A stretch of DNA of 64,000 nucleotides, from positions 1-64,000 of the forward strand of contig NZ_FNRA01000004.1 of NCBI RefSeq assembly GCF_900107535.1, written 5' to 3'. Origin of the DNA: Pedobacter hartonius. GTDB taxonomy: Bacteria; Bacteroidota; Bacteroidia; Sphingobacteriales; Sphingobacteriaceae. Within the stretch, counting starts at the first letter, position 1, and the number at the start of each line of letters is the position of its first letter. A program made the position numbers and the translations under genes. Shown here in pieces: positions 25,718 to 35,902 of the stretch. The notes below the pieces were generated by a model. That model worked only from the letters and a program-made list of their open reading frames with translations. It ran no database searches and was not told where the DNA came from.

Positions 25718-26032
25718 AGCAATAGGTTTAGTTGAGTACAGCTTTTAATGTGTTACGTAAAGCCTAATATATTACAAATTAATGACAGATCAATAGCCAA
25801 ATGAAAAAATTAACTTTGTTGGAGTATCTGTCTGATTTATAAACTAAAAATTATTCAAAAAGGGTATACGGCACTATTTTTAATGGATAGAGACGCGTTA
25901 TAAGAATGTTTTGTGATGAAAGGATGAGCTATGACTGAGTCATATTTTGAATCCGTTTGAGTAAAACGGCCCAAAAACAGAAAAAGATTGGCTTTGCCAA
26001 TCTTTTTCTGTTTTAAGAATAAAGGTTTTGTA
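25718..26032. other. Intergenic region upstream of the M28 gene and downstream of the sigma gene
   Basis: Contains the sigma gene terminator near 25977-26011. The rest shows no coding potential or clear fold; the minus-strand M28 promoter should lie here, but no exact TAnnTTTG is evident. Confidence 0.4.
25977..26011 (-). terminator. Terminator of the primary sigma factor gene
   Basis: Perfect stem of 16 bp (ACAGAAAAAGATTGGC, loop TTT and its complement), flanked by A on the left, so on the minus strand it ends in a U-rich 3' arm. Confidence 0.85.
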
Positions 26033-26893
26033 TTAACCTAAATATGATTTTAATATTTTGCTGCGGGAAGTATGGCGCAGGCGTTGTAAAGCTTTATCTT
26101 TAATCTGACGTACGCGTTCACGTGTTAAATTGAATTTTTCTCCTATCTCTTCCAGAGATAGAGGATGGTTGGTGCTCAGACCAAAGAACAGCACGATAAT
26201 CTCTCTTTCACGTTCTGTTAAAGTAGACAGTGACCGTTTGATCTCTTCAGAAAGAGATTCATTGATCAGGCTGCTGTCCGTATTTGGTTCATGGTTTTCC
26301 AGTACATCAAGAAGTGTATTTTCTTCACCCTGTACAAATGGAGCATCCATGGATACATGACGGCCAGAATTACTTAACGTATCTGAGATTTTATCAACCG
26401 TAGTTTCGAGGATATCTGCCAGTTCTTCCGGAGAAGGTTCGCGTTCGTATTCCTGTTCTAATTTTGAGAAAGCTTTACTGATCTTGCTCAATGAACCCAC
26501 CTGGTTTAAAGGAAGGCGCACGATACGGCTTTGTTCAGCGATAGCCTGTAAAATAGACTGACGTATCCACCATACAGCATAAGAGATAAATTTGAAACCC
26601 TTGGTTTCATCAAATCTTTTTGCAGCTTTGATCAAACCCAGGTTACCCTCGTTAATTAAATCACCTAAAGTTAATCCCTGGTTCTGGTACTGCTTTGCAA
26701 CCGAAACCACAAAACGCAAATTCGTTTTGGTTAAGCGTTCTAAAGCGGCCTGGTCACCCTCACGTATCTTTCTTGCCAGTATTACTTCCTCTTCTGCGGT
26801 GATTAAATCTACTTTCCCAATCTCATGAAGATATTTGTCTAGAGATTGACTCTCGCGATTGGTTATGGATTGGGTGATTTTGAGTTGTCTCAT
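26033..26893 (-). CDS. rpoD: Primary RNA polymerase sigma factor (RpoD/SigA)
   Basis: This 286-residue sigma-70 factor lacks region 1.1, as usual for Bacteroidota. Region 1.2 ([25 protein letters not shown]), region 2 ([44 protein letters not shown], with [12 protein letters not shown]), region 3 and region 4 ([42 protein letters not shown]) are all in order. Its RNA polymerase recognises the -33/-7 promoters seen throughout this window. An exact -7 box lies at 26929-26936 on the minus strand. Confidence 0.96.
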   Translation of the reverse strand: MRQLKITQSITNRESQSLDKYLHEIGKVDLITAEEEVILARKIREGDQAALERLTKTNLRFVVSVAKQYQNQGLTLGDLINEGNLGLIKAAKRFDETKGFKFISYAVWWIRQSILQAIAEQSRIVRLPLNQVGSLSKISKAFSKLEQEYEREPSPEELADILETTVDKISDTLSNSGRHVSMDAPFVQGEENTLLDVLENHEPNTDSSLINESLSEEIKRSLSTLTEREREIIVLFFGLSTNHPLSLEEIGEKFNLTRERVRQIKDKALQRLRHTSRSKILKSYLG

Positions 26894-27249
26894 TTATGTG
26901 CTTTGGTGCTCGTTATTAATTGAACGTGCAAAAGTAAGGATTAAAAGGCAATTTTAAAACATAAATTCCTGAAAACGTTACACTTTACACTCGTTATTTA
27001 TGTATTTGTTAGACAGCAAAAATTATTCCAAAGTACTTTTGACAGTTGGCCGGATATATACTCATATTTATTATATTTTTATTATAAGTCAATAACAAAT
27101 AGTTGTTTTATAATATATTACGTATATTATGTTAGTTGGGTTTTTATGCTATAACAATATCGTTTTATGAGTTTTAAATTATAAATTGAGCGTATATTGC
27201 CAACTCAGGTCAGTTACTGTCAGAAATAGACCAATTAGTGTATGGAATA
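26894..27249. other. AT-rich intergenic region upstream of rpoD
   Basis: Holds the rpoD promoter (exact -7 box at 26929-26936). The remaining 300 bases are AT-rich with no ORF or clear fold; the 3' end of the outer-membrane protein gene abuts it. Confidence 0.4.
26929..26936 (-). promoter_or_regulatory. -7 box (TACTTTTG) of rpoD
   Basis: Exact TAnnTTTG match on the minus strand, 35 bases before the rpoD start. Confidence 0.5.
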
Positions 27250-27855
27250 CTAGAAGTTCATCTTTAAGCCGAAGCCAAGGCGAAAAATGTCAGTAAACGG
27301 AATTCCTTTTCTATCATGGTACCAGTTGATTGCATATAAGTCGTTCGTATTGGCTTCGACATAGAGACTGATAGATTTTATTTTGGTGCTCCCATCTCCC
27401 AGTATTTTGAGTTCTGATGTTAAACCGAGATGCTCTCTCAGTGCGGGCGACCAAAAATAGTAGCCTTTGTCATAAACCTGTGAGTCAAATTCAAATCCGA
27501 AATCCTGTCCGAAGGTGTAGGAAAGAAATGCAACGGGGTTAATAGGATGAAAGATGAGCTGGTCACCGATGTGGATAGCAAATGGTTTATAATCCAGTTT
27601 GACGGCTGCAATATCCAATTCTCCGCCTTTATTTTTTGGCACATAGCCGAAATGAAAGCTCAGGGTACTTTTTTCTTTCCATAAATTGTAACCTAAGCCA
27701 CCGCTGATATAACCAATGCTGCCTGCGTATTGAATGCTTACCTGATCGGGGATCAATGTATTGATCAGTTTTGATTGGGCGACTGCGGTCTGCACACTGA
27801 AAAGTAGTAAAGGAAGGATATTAAAAAGTAACAGGGTGCGAAGTAAGTTGGCCAT
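27250..27855 (-). CDS. Hypothetical outer-membrane or periplasmic protein
   Basis: A 201-residue protein, start chosen at MANLLRTLLLF (27855), which gives a signal peptide ending at TAVAQ. The body has alternating aromatic/polar strands (GSIGYISGGLGYNLW, LSFHFGYVPKNKGGELDIAAVKLDYKP) and ends in LGFGLKMNF, a C-terminal Phe typical of beta-barrel outer-membrane proteins. Its start overlaps the end of the upstream phosphoesterase gene by 35 bases, so the two are probably co-expressed. Function unknown. Confidence 0.7.
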   Translation of the reverse strand: MANLLRTLLLFNILPLLLFSVQTAVAQSKLINTLIPDQVSIQYAGSIGYISGGLGYNLWKEKSTLSFHFGYVPKNKGGELDIAAVKLDYKPFAIHIGDQLIFHPINPVAFLSYTFGQDFGFEFDSQVYDKGYYFWSPALREHLGLTSELKILGDGSTKIKSISLYVEANTNDLYAINWYHDRKGIPFTDIFRLGFGLKMNF

Positions 27856-28621
27856 TTGTAATGTCAATGATGGTGAAAGTCTTGTTTAAGATCGTATTGG
27901 TGATGATGAAAGGTATTCCTGTGCCGTTAGCCCTGTAAATTGAGTCTGCCGAATGCCGGTGGGAATGAACAGCAGCAAGCATTCCGGGAGTGCTGTTAAA
28001 CAAACTTTCATAACCGGCCCTTAGGGTCTGGTCAAAATCTGCATCTATTGGAGGGATATGCGCGAAGGCTACGATATACTGGGTACCTTCGTCTTTTGAG
28101 AGGTTCATACGAAGCCAGTCCAGATCAGGACTGCTGCCGTCAAAACTATGCTCCCTGCTGTTTGCATCATGGCATACAAATTTGATGCCTCCATAATCGA
28201 AAGTGAAGTTTTGGTTACCATACATCCGCTGGTAAACAGAATTACCTTCTGCGTTTTCGTCGTGGTTGCCTATTACCGTAATGAAAGGGACTTTTAATTT
28301 GTTATAGATATCATAGATACCCTGAAACTCCGTCAACAGACCGAAGTTGGTAACATCACCATTCAGGATAACGAAATCGATGTCGTTCTGTGAATTCACA
28401 TAATCTACAAAACCCTTACTGTCTGTGTAATCTGTATGGGTATCTCCTGAGACTGCAATCCTGATCTGCGGGCCGGCAGTCTTTTTTGACAGTTCAGAAA
28501 TTTCACGCGCGTTTACACCCTCCGGGGTGGTGGCGTCAAACTTTTGATTCGGGCTGAATTCGTTTCTATTACAACTAAATATAAATAGCGCTAAAAGATA
28601 AAGTAGTATTTTTTTTCTCAT
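27821..28621 (-). CDS. Calcineurin-like metallophosphoesterase, lipoprotein
   Basis: A 266-residue exported phosphoesterase with a lipoprotein signal (LALFIFSC). The metal-binding motif set is complete: GDTHTDY near residue 59, LNGDVTN, VIGNHDEN, HIPP and VHSHRHS. Such enzymes hydrolyse phosphomono- or diesters at a two-metal site, here in the periplasm. It is followed by an overlapping gene for a putative outer-membrane protein. Confidence 0.88.
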   Translation of the reverse strand: MRKKILLYLLALFIFSCNRNEFSPNQKFDATTPEGVNAREISELSKKTAGPQIRIAVSGDTHTDYTDSKGFVDYVNSQNDIDFVILNGDVTNFGLLTEFQGIYDIYNKLKVPFITVIGNHDENAEGNSVYQRMYGNQNFTFDYGGIKFVCHDANSREHSFDGSSPDLDWLRMNLSKDEGTQYIVAFAHIPPIDADFDQTLRAGYESLFNSTPGMLAAVHSHRHSADSIYRANGTGIPFIITNTILNKTFTIIDITNGQLTSHPVTF

Positions 28622-28673
28622 TCTTATTTTTAAACGATATAATGTTTAAAAAGTTGGGAATAAATATGGGTTA

Positions 28674-29513
28674 TTATAAATCTGACAATTTGAAGATATT
28701 TTTCAGTTTGATGCCTTTTTCTGTTTGCTGCACGGTACAGCATTCATTCAGAGCATCATGTTCCAGATAAAGAACATATTCGCCGGCTGCAGCTTCTTCA
28801 AGGAATTCCTTTTTTTCTTTTAGTGTTTGCAGGGGAAACATATCGTATGCCATTACGTAGGGTAGAGGAATGTGTCCGGTAGAAGGAAGCAGGTCCGCGG
28901 CGTAAACAACAGTATGTCCTTTGTATTTCAACTGCGGTAGCATCATGGCATCTGTATGGCCAAAGGCAAAACGCACATTAAAATCAGGTAAGAATTCTGT
29001 TTGCTGCCGGGTTTCGATGAATTTTAGCTGTCCGCTTTCCTGGAGAGGAAGGATGTTTTCACTCAGAAAAGATGGTTTTTCCCTGACGTTTGGATGTACC
29101 GCCCAGTCCCAGTGTTTTTCATTACTCCAGTAGGCAGCATTTTTGAATGCCGGCACAAGCTGATCGCCCTGGCGCATGATTGCACCACCTACATGATCGA
29201 AATGCAGGTGTGTAAGAAACACATCGGTAATGTCATCGGTGCTGAAACCTTTTGCGGCCAGTGATTTTTCCAGCGTGTCATCCCCATGAAGATATAGATG
29301 GCTGAGCATCTTTTCCCCCAGTTTATTGCCTATACCGGTATCGATAAGGATCAGGCGGTTGCCCTCTTCAACCAGCAGGCAGCGCATTGCCCAGGTACAC
29401 ATATTATTGGCATCTGCCGGATTGGTTTTTTGCCATATGGATTTGGGTACCACGCCAAACATGGCGCCTCCGTCAAGTTTAAAAAGTCCGGTTTCTATCG
29501 TGTGTAAGATCAT
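28674..29513 (-). CDS. MBL-fold metallohydrolase
   Basis: A 279-residue metallo-beta-lactamase-fold protein. Metal ligands are in FLTHLHFDHVGG (about 104-115), with further His in FAFGHTDAMM and the Asp in YAADLLPSTGHI. The N-terminal LIDTGIGNKLGEK loop is typical of lactonase-like members. Cytoplasmic (no signal). Substrate unknown; quorum-quenching lactonase activity is possible but not established by the sequence. Confidence 0.88.
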   Translation of the reverse strand: MILHTIETGLFKLDGGAMFGVVPKSIWQKTNPADANNMCTWAMRCLLVEEGNRLILIDTGIGNKLGEKMLSHLYLHGDDTLEKSLAAKGFSTDDITDVFLTHLHFDHVGGAIMRQGDQLVPAFKNAAYWSNEKHWDWAVHPNVREKPSFLSENILPLQESGQLKFIETRQQTEFLPDFNVRFAFGHTDAMMLPQLKYKGHTVVYAADLLPSTGHIPLPYVMAYDMFPLQTLKEKKEFLEEAAAGEYVLYLEHDALNECCTVQQTEKGIKLKNIFKLSDL

Positions 29514-29613
29514 GCAGGATTGGTTTTGCGTAAAAATAAAAAAAAAGCCGTCTTATCAATAAAATAAGGGATGCCTTTTTGTGGGTATCAGGTAGGGAAC
29601 GGTTTTACCAACC

Positions 29614-30574
29614 CTAATTTGAAATTCCTGCAAGGTCATTCAGATTTGCTATTGCCGTATCGTCAAGTACTATAGAGCTGACATTAATATTTTCCTGGAG
29701 ATGTTCGATATTTGCGGTTTCTGGTATCAGGAAAATGTTCGGAGCATGTTGAAGCAACCAGGAAAGTCCTACCTGCGATGGCGTAAGCGACAACCGTTGG
29801 GCAATCTTAATGACTTCCTGATGTTCCGAAACTTTAGGCCAGCCCGGTACATTTCCTCCAAATGGAAAGAAAGGTATCCAGGCGACTTTATGATCCGAAC
29901 AAGCAACCAGCAGGCGCTCAAATTCCCGGCTGATAAGACTATATACATTTTGTACCGCTGCTATTTCTGCCGGGACTGCCCGTTTAAACACGTCTAAGGT
30001 TACTCCGCTTAAGCCAATTGCGCCAATTTTTCCTTCATTGCGAAAATCTATCATTGTGGCCATTTGATCGTCAATATCAACTACCTGATTTCCCTCAGGG
30101 GATACCATACTTGGGCCAGCGTCAAGTCCCAGACTCCTAAGATTATTTTCGATGCTTTTGCGAAGATCTTCAGGACGCTGTGCAAGTTTAATCGGAATCT
30201 TGCCATTTGGATTTGGGTCGGCACCTATTTTACTTGCTAAAAATATGTTGGTGTTTGTTTTCAATACTTTATTGATCATGCTGTTAACAACCCCATTTCC
30301 ATAAAATTCTGCTGTATCAATATGATTTACGCCAAGGTCAATGCCCGTTGGAGAATAGCAATAGCTTTAGTTGGATCGCCTTATACTGCTCCAATTGCAT
30401 CGCGCCATATCCAAGGCGGGCTACGTCTTGATGACCAAGTCTGAGTGAATCCCCCTCAGGCGTAATTGATCTTGCATCGTGGCCATTTGAGGACATTCCA
30501 TTTACTGGCTGTCTGACAGCATCCTTTCCGGCGCTTTTTTCATAACTTTTATCTTGCTCTTCTGGTGTTACCAT
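29614..30574 (-). pseudogene. Aldo/keto reductase, disrupted by two frameshifts
   Basis: The N-terminal part (30338-30574) reads LGHQDVARLGYGAMQLE and then runs out of frame at about 30390. A middle segment in another frame gives GDPTKAIAILQRA, and the rest (29614 to about 30330) continues GVNHIDTAEFYGN, then ASKIGADPN and a C-terminal region with LGLSWLLQHAPNIFLIPETA. Together these cover one aldo/keto reductase of about 320 residues, including the conserved HIDTAEFYG with its catalytic Tyr. Neither half is functional alone. Confidence 0.85.
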
Positions 30575-30795
30575 AATAAAAATCTTAAATGAGTAATTGA
30601 AATAACAGGTAAACTAAGTATGTTATTAATAGATTTATAACTATTTTAATTAAAATATTTTACTTAAAAGATATTATTTCATGGTAAGAATTGCTGGCCT
30701 TTATGGTGATCTTCAATAACCTTTAGCCTGCGGAAATTATATAATTCCAAATTGAAGTCAAAAGTTCTGAGAAGGACTTGTGCAGGTTATAAATG

Positions 30796-30833
30796 AAGAG
30801 ACCGTTTCATAATTACTTATGAAACGGTCTCTT
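30796..30833 (-). terminator. Terminator-like hairpin after lpdA
   Basis: A 15-bp perfect stem (30796-30810 with 30819-30833) with an 8-base loop, 28 bases after the lpdA stop. T-run on the minus strand is short (TTCATTT). Confidence 0.65.
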
Positions 30834-30861
30834 TAAGATGATTTTATTTGCTGTATGTAGC

Positions 30862-32250
30862 CTACAGGTGAATTACTTCTCCGTATGCATCGGCAGCAGC
30901 TTCCATAATCGCCTCACTCATTGTAGGGTGCGGGTGTACGGATTTGATAATTTCATGACCTGTAGTTTCTAACTTACGGGCAACAACGATCTCAGCGATC
31001 ATCTCAGTCACGTTAAAACCGATCATGTGTGCACCTAACAGTTCTCCGTATTTTGCATCAAAGACCAGTTTAACAAAACCATCTTTCGCACCGGCAGCAC
31101 TCGCTTTACCTGAAGCTGAGAATGGGAATTTTCCGATCTTTAACTCATAACCTGCAGCTCTGGCAGCTTTTTCTGTATACCCCACGGAAGCAATTTCCGG
31201 AGTACAGTAGGTACATCCCGGGATATTGTTGTAGTCCAGTGGCTCAGGGTTTTGGCCTGCGATTTTCTCTACACAGATAATTCCTTCAGCAGAGGCAACG
31301 TGGGCCAGGGCTTGTCCGCTAACGATATCGCCGATGGCATAATAACCTTTTACTGAGGTATTGTAAAACTCATCTACAACAACTTTTCCTTTTTCGGTTT
31401 TAATACCGGTTTCTTCCAAACCTATATTTTCGAGGTTAGCAACTACACCAGCGGCAGAAAGTACGATGTCACACTCAATTGTTTGCATACCGGCAGCAGT
31501 TTTCACCTGCACTTTACATCCGCTTCCTGAAGTGTCTACAGATTCCACACTTGAAGAGGTCATCACTTCGATGCCTACCTTTTTGAAACTGCGTAATAAT
31601 TGTTTGGAGATATCTTCATCTTCTACAGGAACGATGTTATCCAGAAATTCCACCACGGTAACTTTTGTACCCATTGTAGCATAGAAATATGCAAATTCTA
31701 CACCGATAGCGCCAGAGCCTACTACCAGCATAGACTTAGGCAGTTCCGGTAAAACCATTGCCTGTCTGTAACCGATGATTTTCTTGCCGTCCTGTTTTAC
31801 ACTTGGCAATTCTTTTGAACGGCCGCCTGTTGCTACAATAATATTTTTTGCTGTATGTTCCTGTGTAGAACCATCAGCGCCTTTAACCTCTACCTTGTTT
31901 CCTGGTTTAACTTTACCAGTACCCATGATCACGTCAATCTTATTTTTCTTCATTAAGAATTGAACGCCTTTACTCATTCCGTCGGCTACACCACGGCTGC
32001 GTTTGATCACTGCAGCAAAATCTACATCAGCTCCGGCAGTTGTAATACCATAATCAGCAGAGTGATTGATATAATCAAATACCTGTGCGCTTTTCAATAA
32101 TGCCTTGGTTGGAATACAGCCCCAGTTCAGGCAGATTCCACCTAATGATTCACGCTCTACAATTGCAGTCTTTAAACCCAACTGTGACGCTCTGATTGCA
32201 GCAACGTATCCGCCGGGACCGCTGCCTATTATAATTACATCGTAGTTCAT
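30862..32250 (-). CDS. lpdA: Dihydrolipoyl dehydrogenase
   Basis: A 462-residue flavoprotein (E3) that reoxidises lipoamide of the pyruvate and 2-oxoglutarate dehydrogenase complexes. FAD loop GSGPGGYVAAIRASQLG at the N-terminus, redox-active disulfide in GGICLNWGCIPTKALL (about 38-53), NAD loop VGSGAIGVEFAYFYATMG, and catalytic HPHPTMSEA at the C-terminus. E1 and E2 genes are not adjacent. Confidence 0.96.
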   Translation of the reverse strand: MNYDVIIIGSGPGGYVAAIRASQLGLKTAIVERESLGGICLNWGCIPTKALLKSAQVFDYINHSADYGITTAGADVDFAAVIKRSRGVADGMSKGVQFLMKKNKIDVIMGTGKVKPGNKVEVKGADGSTQEHTAKNIIVATGGRSKELPSVKQDGKKIIGYRQAMVLPELPKSMLVVGSGAIGVEFAYFYATMGTKVTVVEFLDNIVPVEDEDISKQLLRSFKKVGIEVMTSSSVESVDTSGSGCKVQVKTAAGMQTIECDIVLSAAGVVANLENIGLEETGIKTEKGKVVVDEFYNTSVKGYYAIGDIVSGQALAHVASAEGIICVEKIAGQNPEPLDYNNIPGCTYCTPEIASVGYTEKAARAAGYELKIGKFPFSASGKASAAGAKDGFVKLVFDAKYGELLGAHMIGFNVTEMIAEIVVARKLETTGHEIIKSVHPHPTMSEAIMEAAADAYGEVIHL

Positions 32251-32586
32251 ATCTTTTTAAATGGGAATTAACTAAGTAAAGCCCAAAATTAAAAAAAATG
32301 TTCGTTAAACCTGCGAATAAGATTGCTGTACTTCGCTTTTCTTTACAAGCAGGATGACCCTGCGCTGAGGCTAACAGTAGACTCGTTTTTATTCTTTTAA
32401 ACAAATAACTGCTCAACTGCTGGTTAAGGTTGTGTTATTATTGTTAAATGTGGAAAAATAATGCGCCTACTTAATGATTTCTTAACATTGCGAACGGATG
32501 TTTTGATTTTTTATTATATATTTTTGCTGCCAATTAACTATTTGGGTGCGCATTGCACATTACTTATAATATTTACTTCAAAAAGT

Positions 32587-35500
32587 ATGAAGAAAACTCT
32601 ACTATTTAAATTAGTAGTCCTCATTTTCGCTTTTGCCGGGATAATCTTCTCCGCAAATGCGCAGGTTACTACATCTACCATGTCAGGAGTTATTAAAGAG
32701 ACCAAAGGTGCTCTTCCTGGTGCAAGCGTACGCGCTACACACGTTCCAACCGGTACTGCATACACCACTACTACATCAGCAGATGGCCGTTTCACCATTA
32801 CAAACATGCGTTCGGGTGGTCCTTATACAGTTGAAGTTACTTTCATCGGTTACCAGGCTTATAAATCTGAAGGCATTTTCCTTAAATTAGGAGATAGTTA
32901 CGCATTTAATGCTACACTAAATGATGATGGAAATCAGTTGGAGGAAGTTGTTGTTGCTGGTAAAGCGGATAAAACATTTAACAGTAAACGTATTGGTGCC
33001 GCTACCAACATCAGTAAAGAACAGCTGGAAAAATTACCCTCAATTTCACGTTCAATCCAGGACTTTACACGTTTAACACCTCAGGCAAACGGTAATTCAT
33101 TTGCAGGAACAAATAACAGGTTTAACAGTATCTCTATTGACGGTGCTGTAAACAATGACGTATTTGGTTTAGCCGCTAACGGTGCACCGGGTGGCCAGGC
33201 TGGTACACAGCCAATATCACTGGATGCGATCCAGGAGATCCAGGTGGTACTATCTCCATATGATGTATCTAACGGGAACTTTGCCGGTGGTGGCGTTAAC
33301 GCTGTTACCCGTTCAGGAACAAACAGGGTTGAAGGATCTGCTTATTTCTTAACCAGAAATGAAAATCTGACAGGTAAGAAAGTTGGTGATGTCAATCAAA
33401 AAGCTGGTGATTTTACCAACTCAACTTACGGTTTCAGAATTGGTGCCCCAATCATAAAGAACAAATTGTTCATTTTTGTGAATGCTGAAAAGACCAAGAA
33501 CACAGCACCAACCACATTCAATGCCGGTGATGCTGGTTCTGTTTTGACTGTTGCTGATGCAAACACTATTTTAAATACCCTGAGAACAAGATACGGTTAT
33601 GAAGGTGGCTCGATCGATGCAATTGATGCTGAAACAAAAAGTGACAAGATTTTTGCACGTATTGACTGGAACATCAACTCTAAAAATCAGTTGACCATAC
33701 GTCACAATTATATCAAGGCTTCTGATGATAACATTTCCAGAAGTGCAACTGCATTCCGTTTCGGTAATAATGCTTATAAGTTTAATAACGAGCAGAACAA
33801 CTCAGTTCTCGAATTAAGAAGCCAGATCTCTGAAACATTATCAAATAACCTGATCATAGGTTATTCAAGAATCAGAGACAGCAGAGATGCAGTTGGACAG
33901 CTTTTTCCTCAAATCAGAATTAACGGCTTTTTAGGTGGCGCATCGGCTGTTGTAGGATCAGAGGCTAGCTCCACAGCTAACTCTCTGAACCAGGATGTTT
34001 TTGAATTTTCTGATAACTTCAAGATCTTCGCAGGTAAACATACTTTTACTGTAGGTACGCACAATGAATTTTTTAAATTCAAAAATGTGTTTTTAAATAA
34101 CTATGCAGGAAGTTATGCATATAATAACCTTGCAGACTTTTTAGGAGGAACCGCTAAGCCGGTAACTGCAGCTGCTACGTATTCAGTTGTACCCGGTGAT
34201 AATAAACCAGCAGCTGCCTTTGATGCTGCACAATTAGGATTCTATTTCCAGGATGAGATTGAAGCGTTCACAGGCTTCAAATTAACCGCTGGTTTAAGAG
34301 CTGATGTCCCAATGATTTTTGATACCCCACCGGCAAATCCGCTGGTACCTGTAGCTTTCCCGAATAACCGCACTGACCAAACTCCGCAAAGACGTATATT
34401 GGTTTCACCACGTGTAGGATTCAACTGGGACCTGACAGGTACAAGATCTATCCAGCTGCGCGGAGGTTTTGCTTTACTGACAAGCCGCGCACCTTTTGTA
34501 TGGTTATCTAACGGATTTACCAACAATGGGGTAGTTACTGGTGCCGTAAATGCTACAAACAGCACAGGAACATTTATTCCTGATCCGGCCAATCAACAGG
34601 CTGCAGGTGGTAGCGTTACTACTTATGAGGTCAATCTGATCAACAAAAATCTTAAATTACCTCAAACCTGGAGAAGCAACATCGCATTGGATGTAAAACT
34701 TCCGGGCGGAGTATTGGGTACTTTAGAAGCTATTTACTCGAAAACAGTGAATAACATTATTTATAGCAACATCAACTTAAAACCGGCTACTGCAACAATC
34801 CCTGCAGCCTTAACTGGTGGTAATGATACACGTCCCCTGTTTAATTACAGCGGCAATAAAGTAAATTCAACATTTACGAATGCATTCTATTTAGACAATA
34901 CCAGTAAAGGTAGTTCATATAACCTGACTGCAGAACTGAAAAAAGGGTTTGACTTTGGTTTATACAGTACGATTGCCTATACTTACGGGCAGTCACATGA
35001 TGTGAATTCAGGTACCAGCAGTACTGCATCGTCGAATACCAACTTTGTACAAACTACTACAGGACCAAATGATGCTCCTTTAGCGATTTCTAACTTTGAT
35101 GTACGTCACAGGATCGTAGGTAGCTTAAACTACTCGATCTATTATGGTAAACAAAAATCTTCCGGTACAACAATTTCATTGGTTTATGTAGGTAAATCTG
35201 GTACGCCATTTACTTATTTATATAATGGTGACCTGAACAATGATGGGGCTAACGGGAATGATCTTTTATATGTTCCGCGTAACCAGAGTGAGATCAGGCT
35301 TTCGCCTCTCGCAGCGTCAGGATCTCTTCCTGCTTTAACTGTAGATCAGCAATGGGCTGACTTAAATGCTTTCATTGAAAGTGATCCTTACCTGAAAAAA
35401 CTGAGAGGACAGTATACTGAACGTAATGGTGCAAGAATGCCATGGGAACACCAGTTTGACTTAAGACTGATGCAGGATATCGGTACGATCTTTAAAGGTT

Positions 35501-35733
35501 CTAAAAACACACTTCAGATCTCATTTGATATCATTAACATTGGTAACCTGTTAAACAAAGACTGGGGCCATCTTTACTCTCTGGGTAATAATGCTTCTAC
35601 TTTAGTGAATTACCTTACTGCTAATGGCGGATCTTACACTTTTAGAAAACCATCTACTCCTACGGCTTATTCGGTTGTTCCTTTTGCCTCAAGATGGCAG
35701 GGGCAACTTGGTATAAGATATCTCTTCAACTAA
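32587..35733 (+). CDS. TonB-dependent receptor (Oar-like, with carboxypeptidase regulatory-like N-terminus)
   Basis: A 1048-residue outer-membrane protein. I choose the start MKKTLLFKLVV at 32587, which gives a standard signal peptide ending SANAQ; the frame extends further upstream. After it comes a carboxypeptidase-regulatory-like domain (SGVIKETKGALPGASVRATHVPTGTAYTTTT...), then the plug (SRSIQDFTRLTPQANGNSF, FNSISIDGAVNNDVFGLAANGAPGG) and a long beta-barrel. The C-terminus is aromatic (LGIRYLFN). Imported substrate unknown. A terminator follows at 35753. Confidence 0.9.
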   Translation: MKKTLLFKLVVLIFAFAGIIFSANAQVTTSTMSGVIKETKGALPGASVRATHVPTGTAYTTTTSADGRFTITNMRSGGPYTVEVTFIGYQAYKSEGIFLKLGDSYAFNATLNDDGNQLEEVVVAGKADKTFNSKRIGAATNISKEQLEKLPSISRSIQDFTRLTPQANGNSFAGTNNRFNSISIDGAVNNDVFGLAANGAPGGQAGTQPISLDAIQEIQVVLSPYDVSNGNFAGGGVNAVTRSGTNRVEGSAYFLTRNENLTGKKVGDVNQKAGDFTNSTYGFRIGAPIIKNKLFIFVNAEKTKNTAPTTFNAGDAGSVLTVADANTILNTLRTRYGYEGGSIDAIDAETKSDKIFARIDWNINSKNQLTIRHNYIKASDDNISRSATAFRFGNNAYKFNNEQNNSVLELRSQISETLSNNLIIGYSRIRDSRDAVGQLFPQIRINGFLGGASAVVGSEASSTANSLNQDVFEFSDNFKIFAGKHTFTVGTHNEFFKFKNVFLNNYAGSYAYNNLADFLGGTAKPVTAAATYSVVPGDNKPAAAFDAAQLGFYFQDEIEAFTGFKLTAGLRADVPMIFDTPPANPLVPVAFPNNRTDQTPQRRILVSPRVGFNWDLTGTRSIQLRGGFALLTSRAPFVWLSNGFTNNGVVTGAVNATNSTGTFIPDPANQQAAGGSVTTYEVNLINKNLKLPQTWRSNIALDVKLPGGVLGTLEAIYSKTVNNIIYSNINLKPATATIPAALTGGNDTRPLFNYSGNKVNSTFTNAFYLDNTSKGSSYNLTAELKKGFDFGLYSTIAYTYGQSHDVNSGTSSTASSNTNFVQTTTGPNDAPLAISNFDVRHRIVGSLNYSIYYGKQKSSGTTISLVYVGKSGTPFTYLYNGDLNNDGANGNDLLYVPRNQSEIRLSPLAASGSLPALTVDQQWADLNAFIESDPYLKKLRGQYTERNGARMPWEHQFDLRLMQDIGTIFKGSKNTLQISFDIINIGNLLNKDWGHLYSLGNNASTLVNYLTANGGSYTFRKPSTPTAYSVVPFASRWQGQLGIRYLFN

Positions 35734-35752
35734 GTTAGCTTAATTGAATTTT

Positions 35753-35784
35753 AAAGGCCATCCTTAATCGGGTGGCCTTTTTTG
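35753..35784 (+). terminator. Terminator of the Oar-like receptor
   Basis: Stem GGCCATCC/GGGTGGCC (35756-35763, 35770-35777; one G-U pair) followed by TTTTTTTG. Confidence 0.9.
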
Positions 35785-35902
35785 TGTGCCTCTCTACCAG
35801 GTGTTTAAGCCTTCTTAACAGATTTGTTACATGCATCACTTTTTTGTCATATTAGGCTTAACAAGATTTCCCTAAATAAATTTTCTGTTTATTTGTAACC
35901 GA

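Noticed and set aside
32461..32586. 42-codon upstream extension of the Oar-like receptor
   Set aside because: A proper signal peptide begins only at 32587, so the extension is taken as 5' leader.
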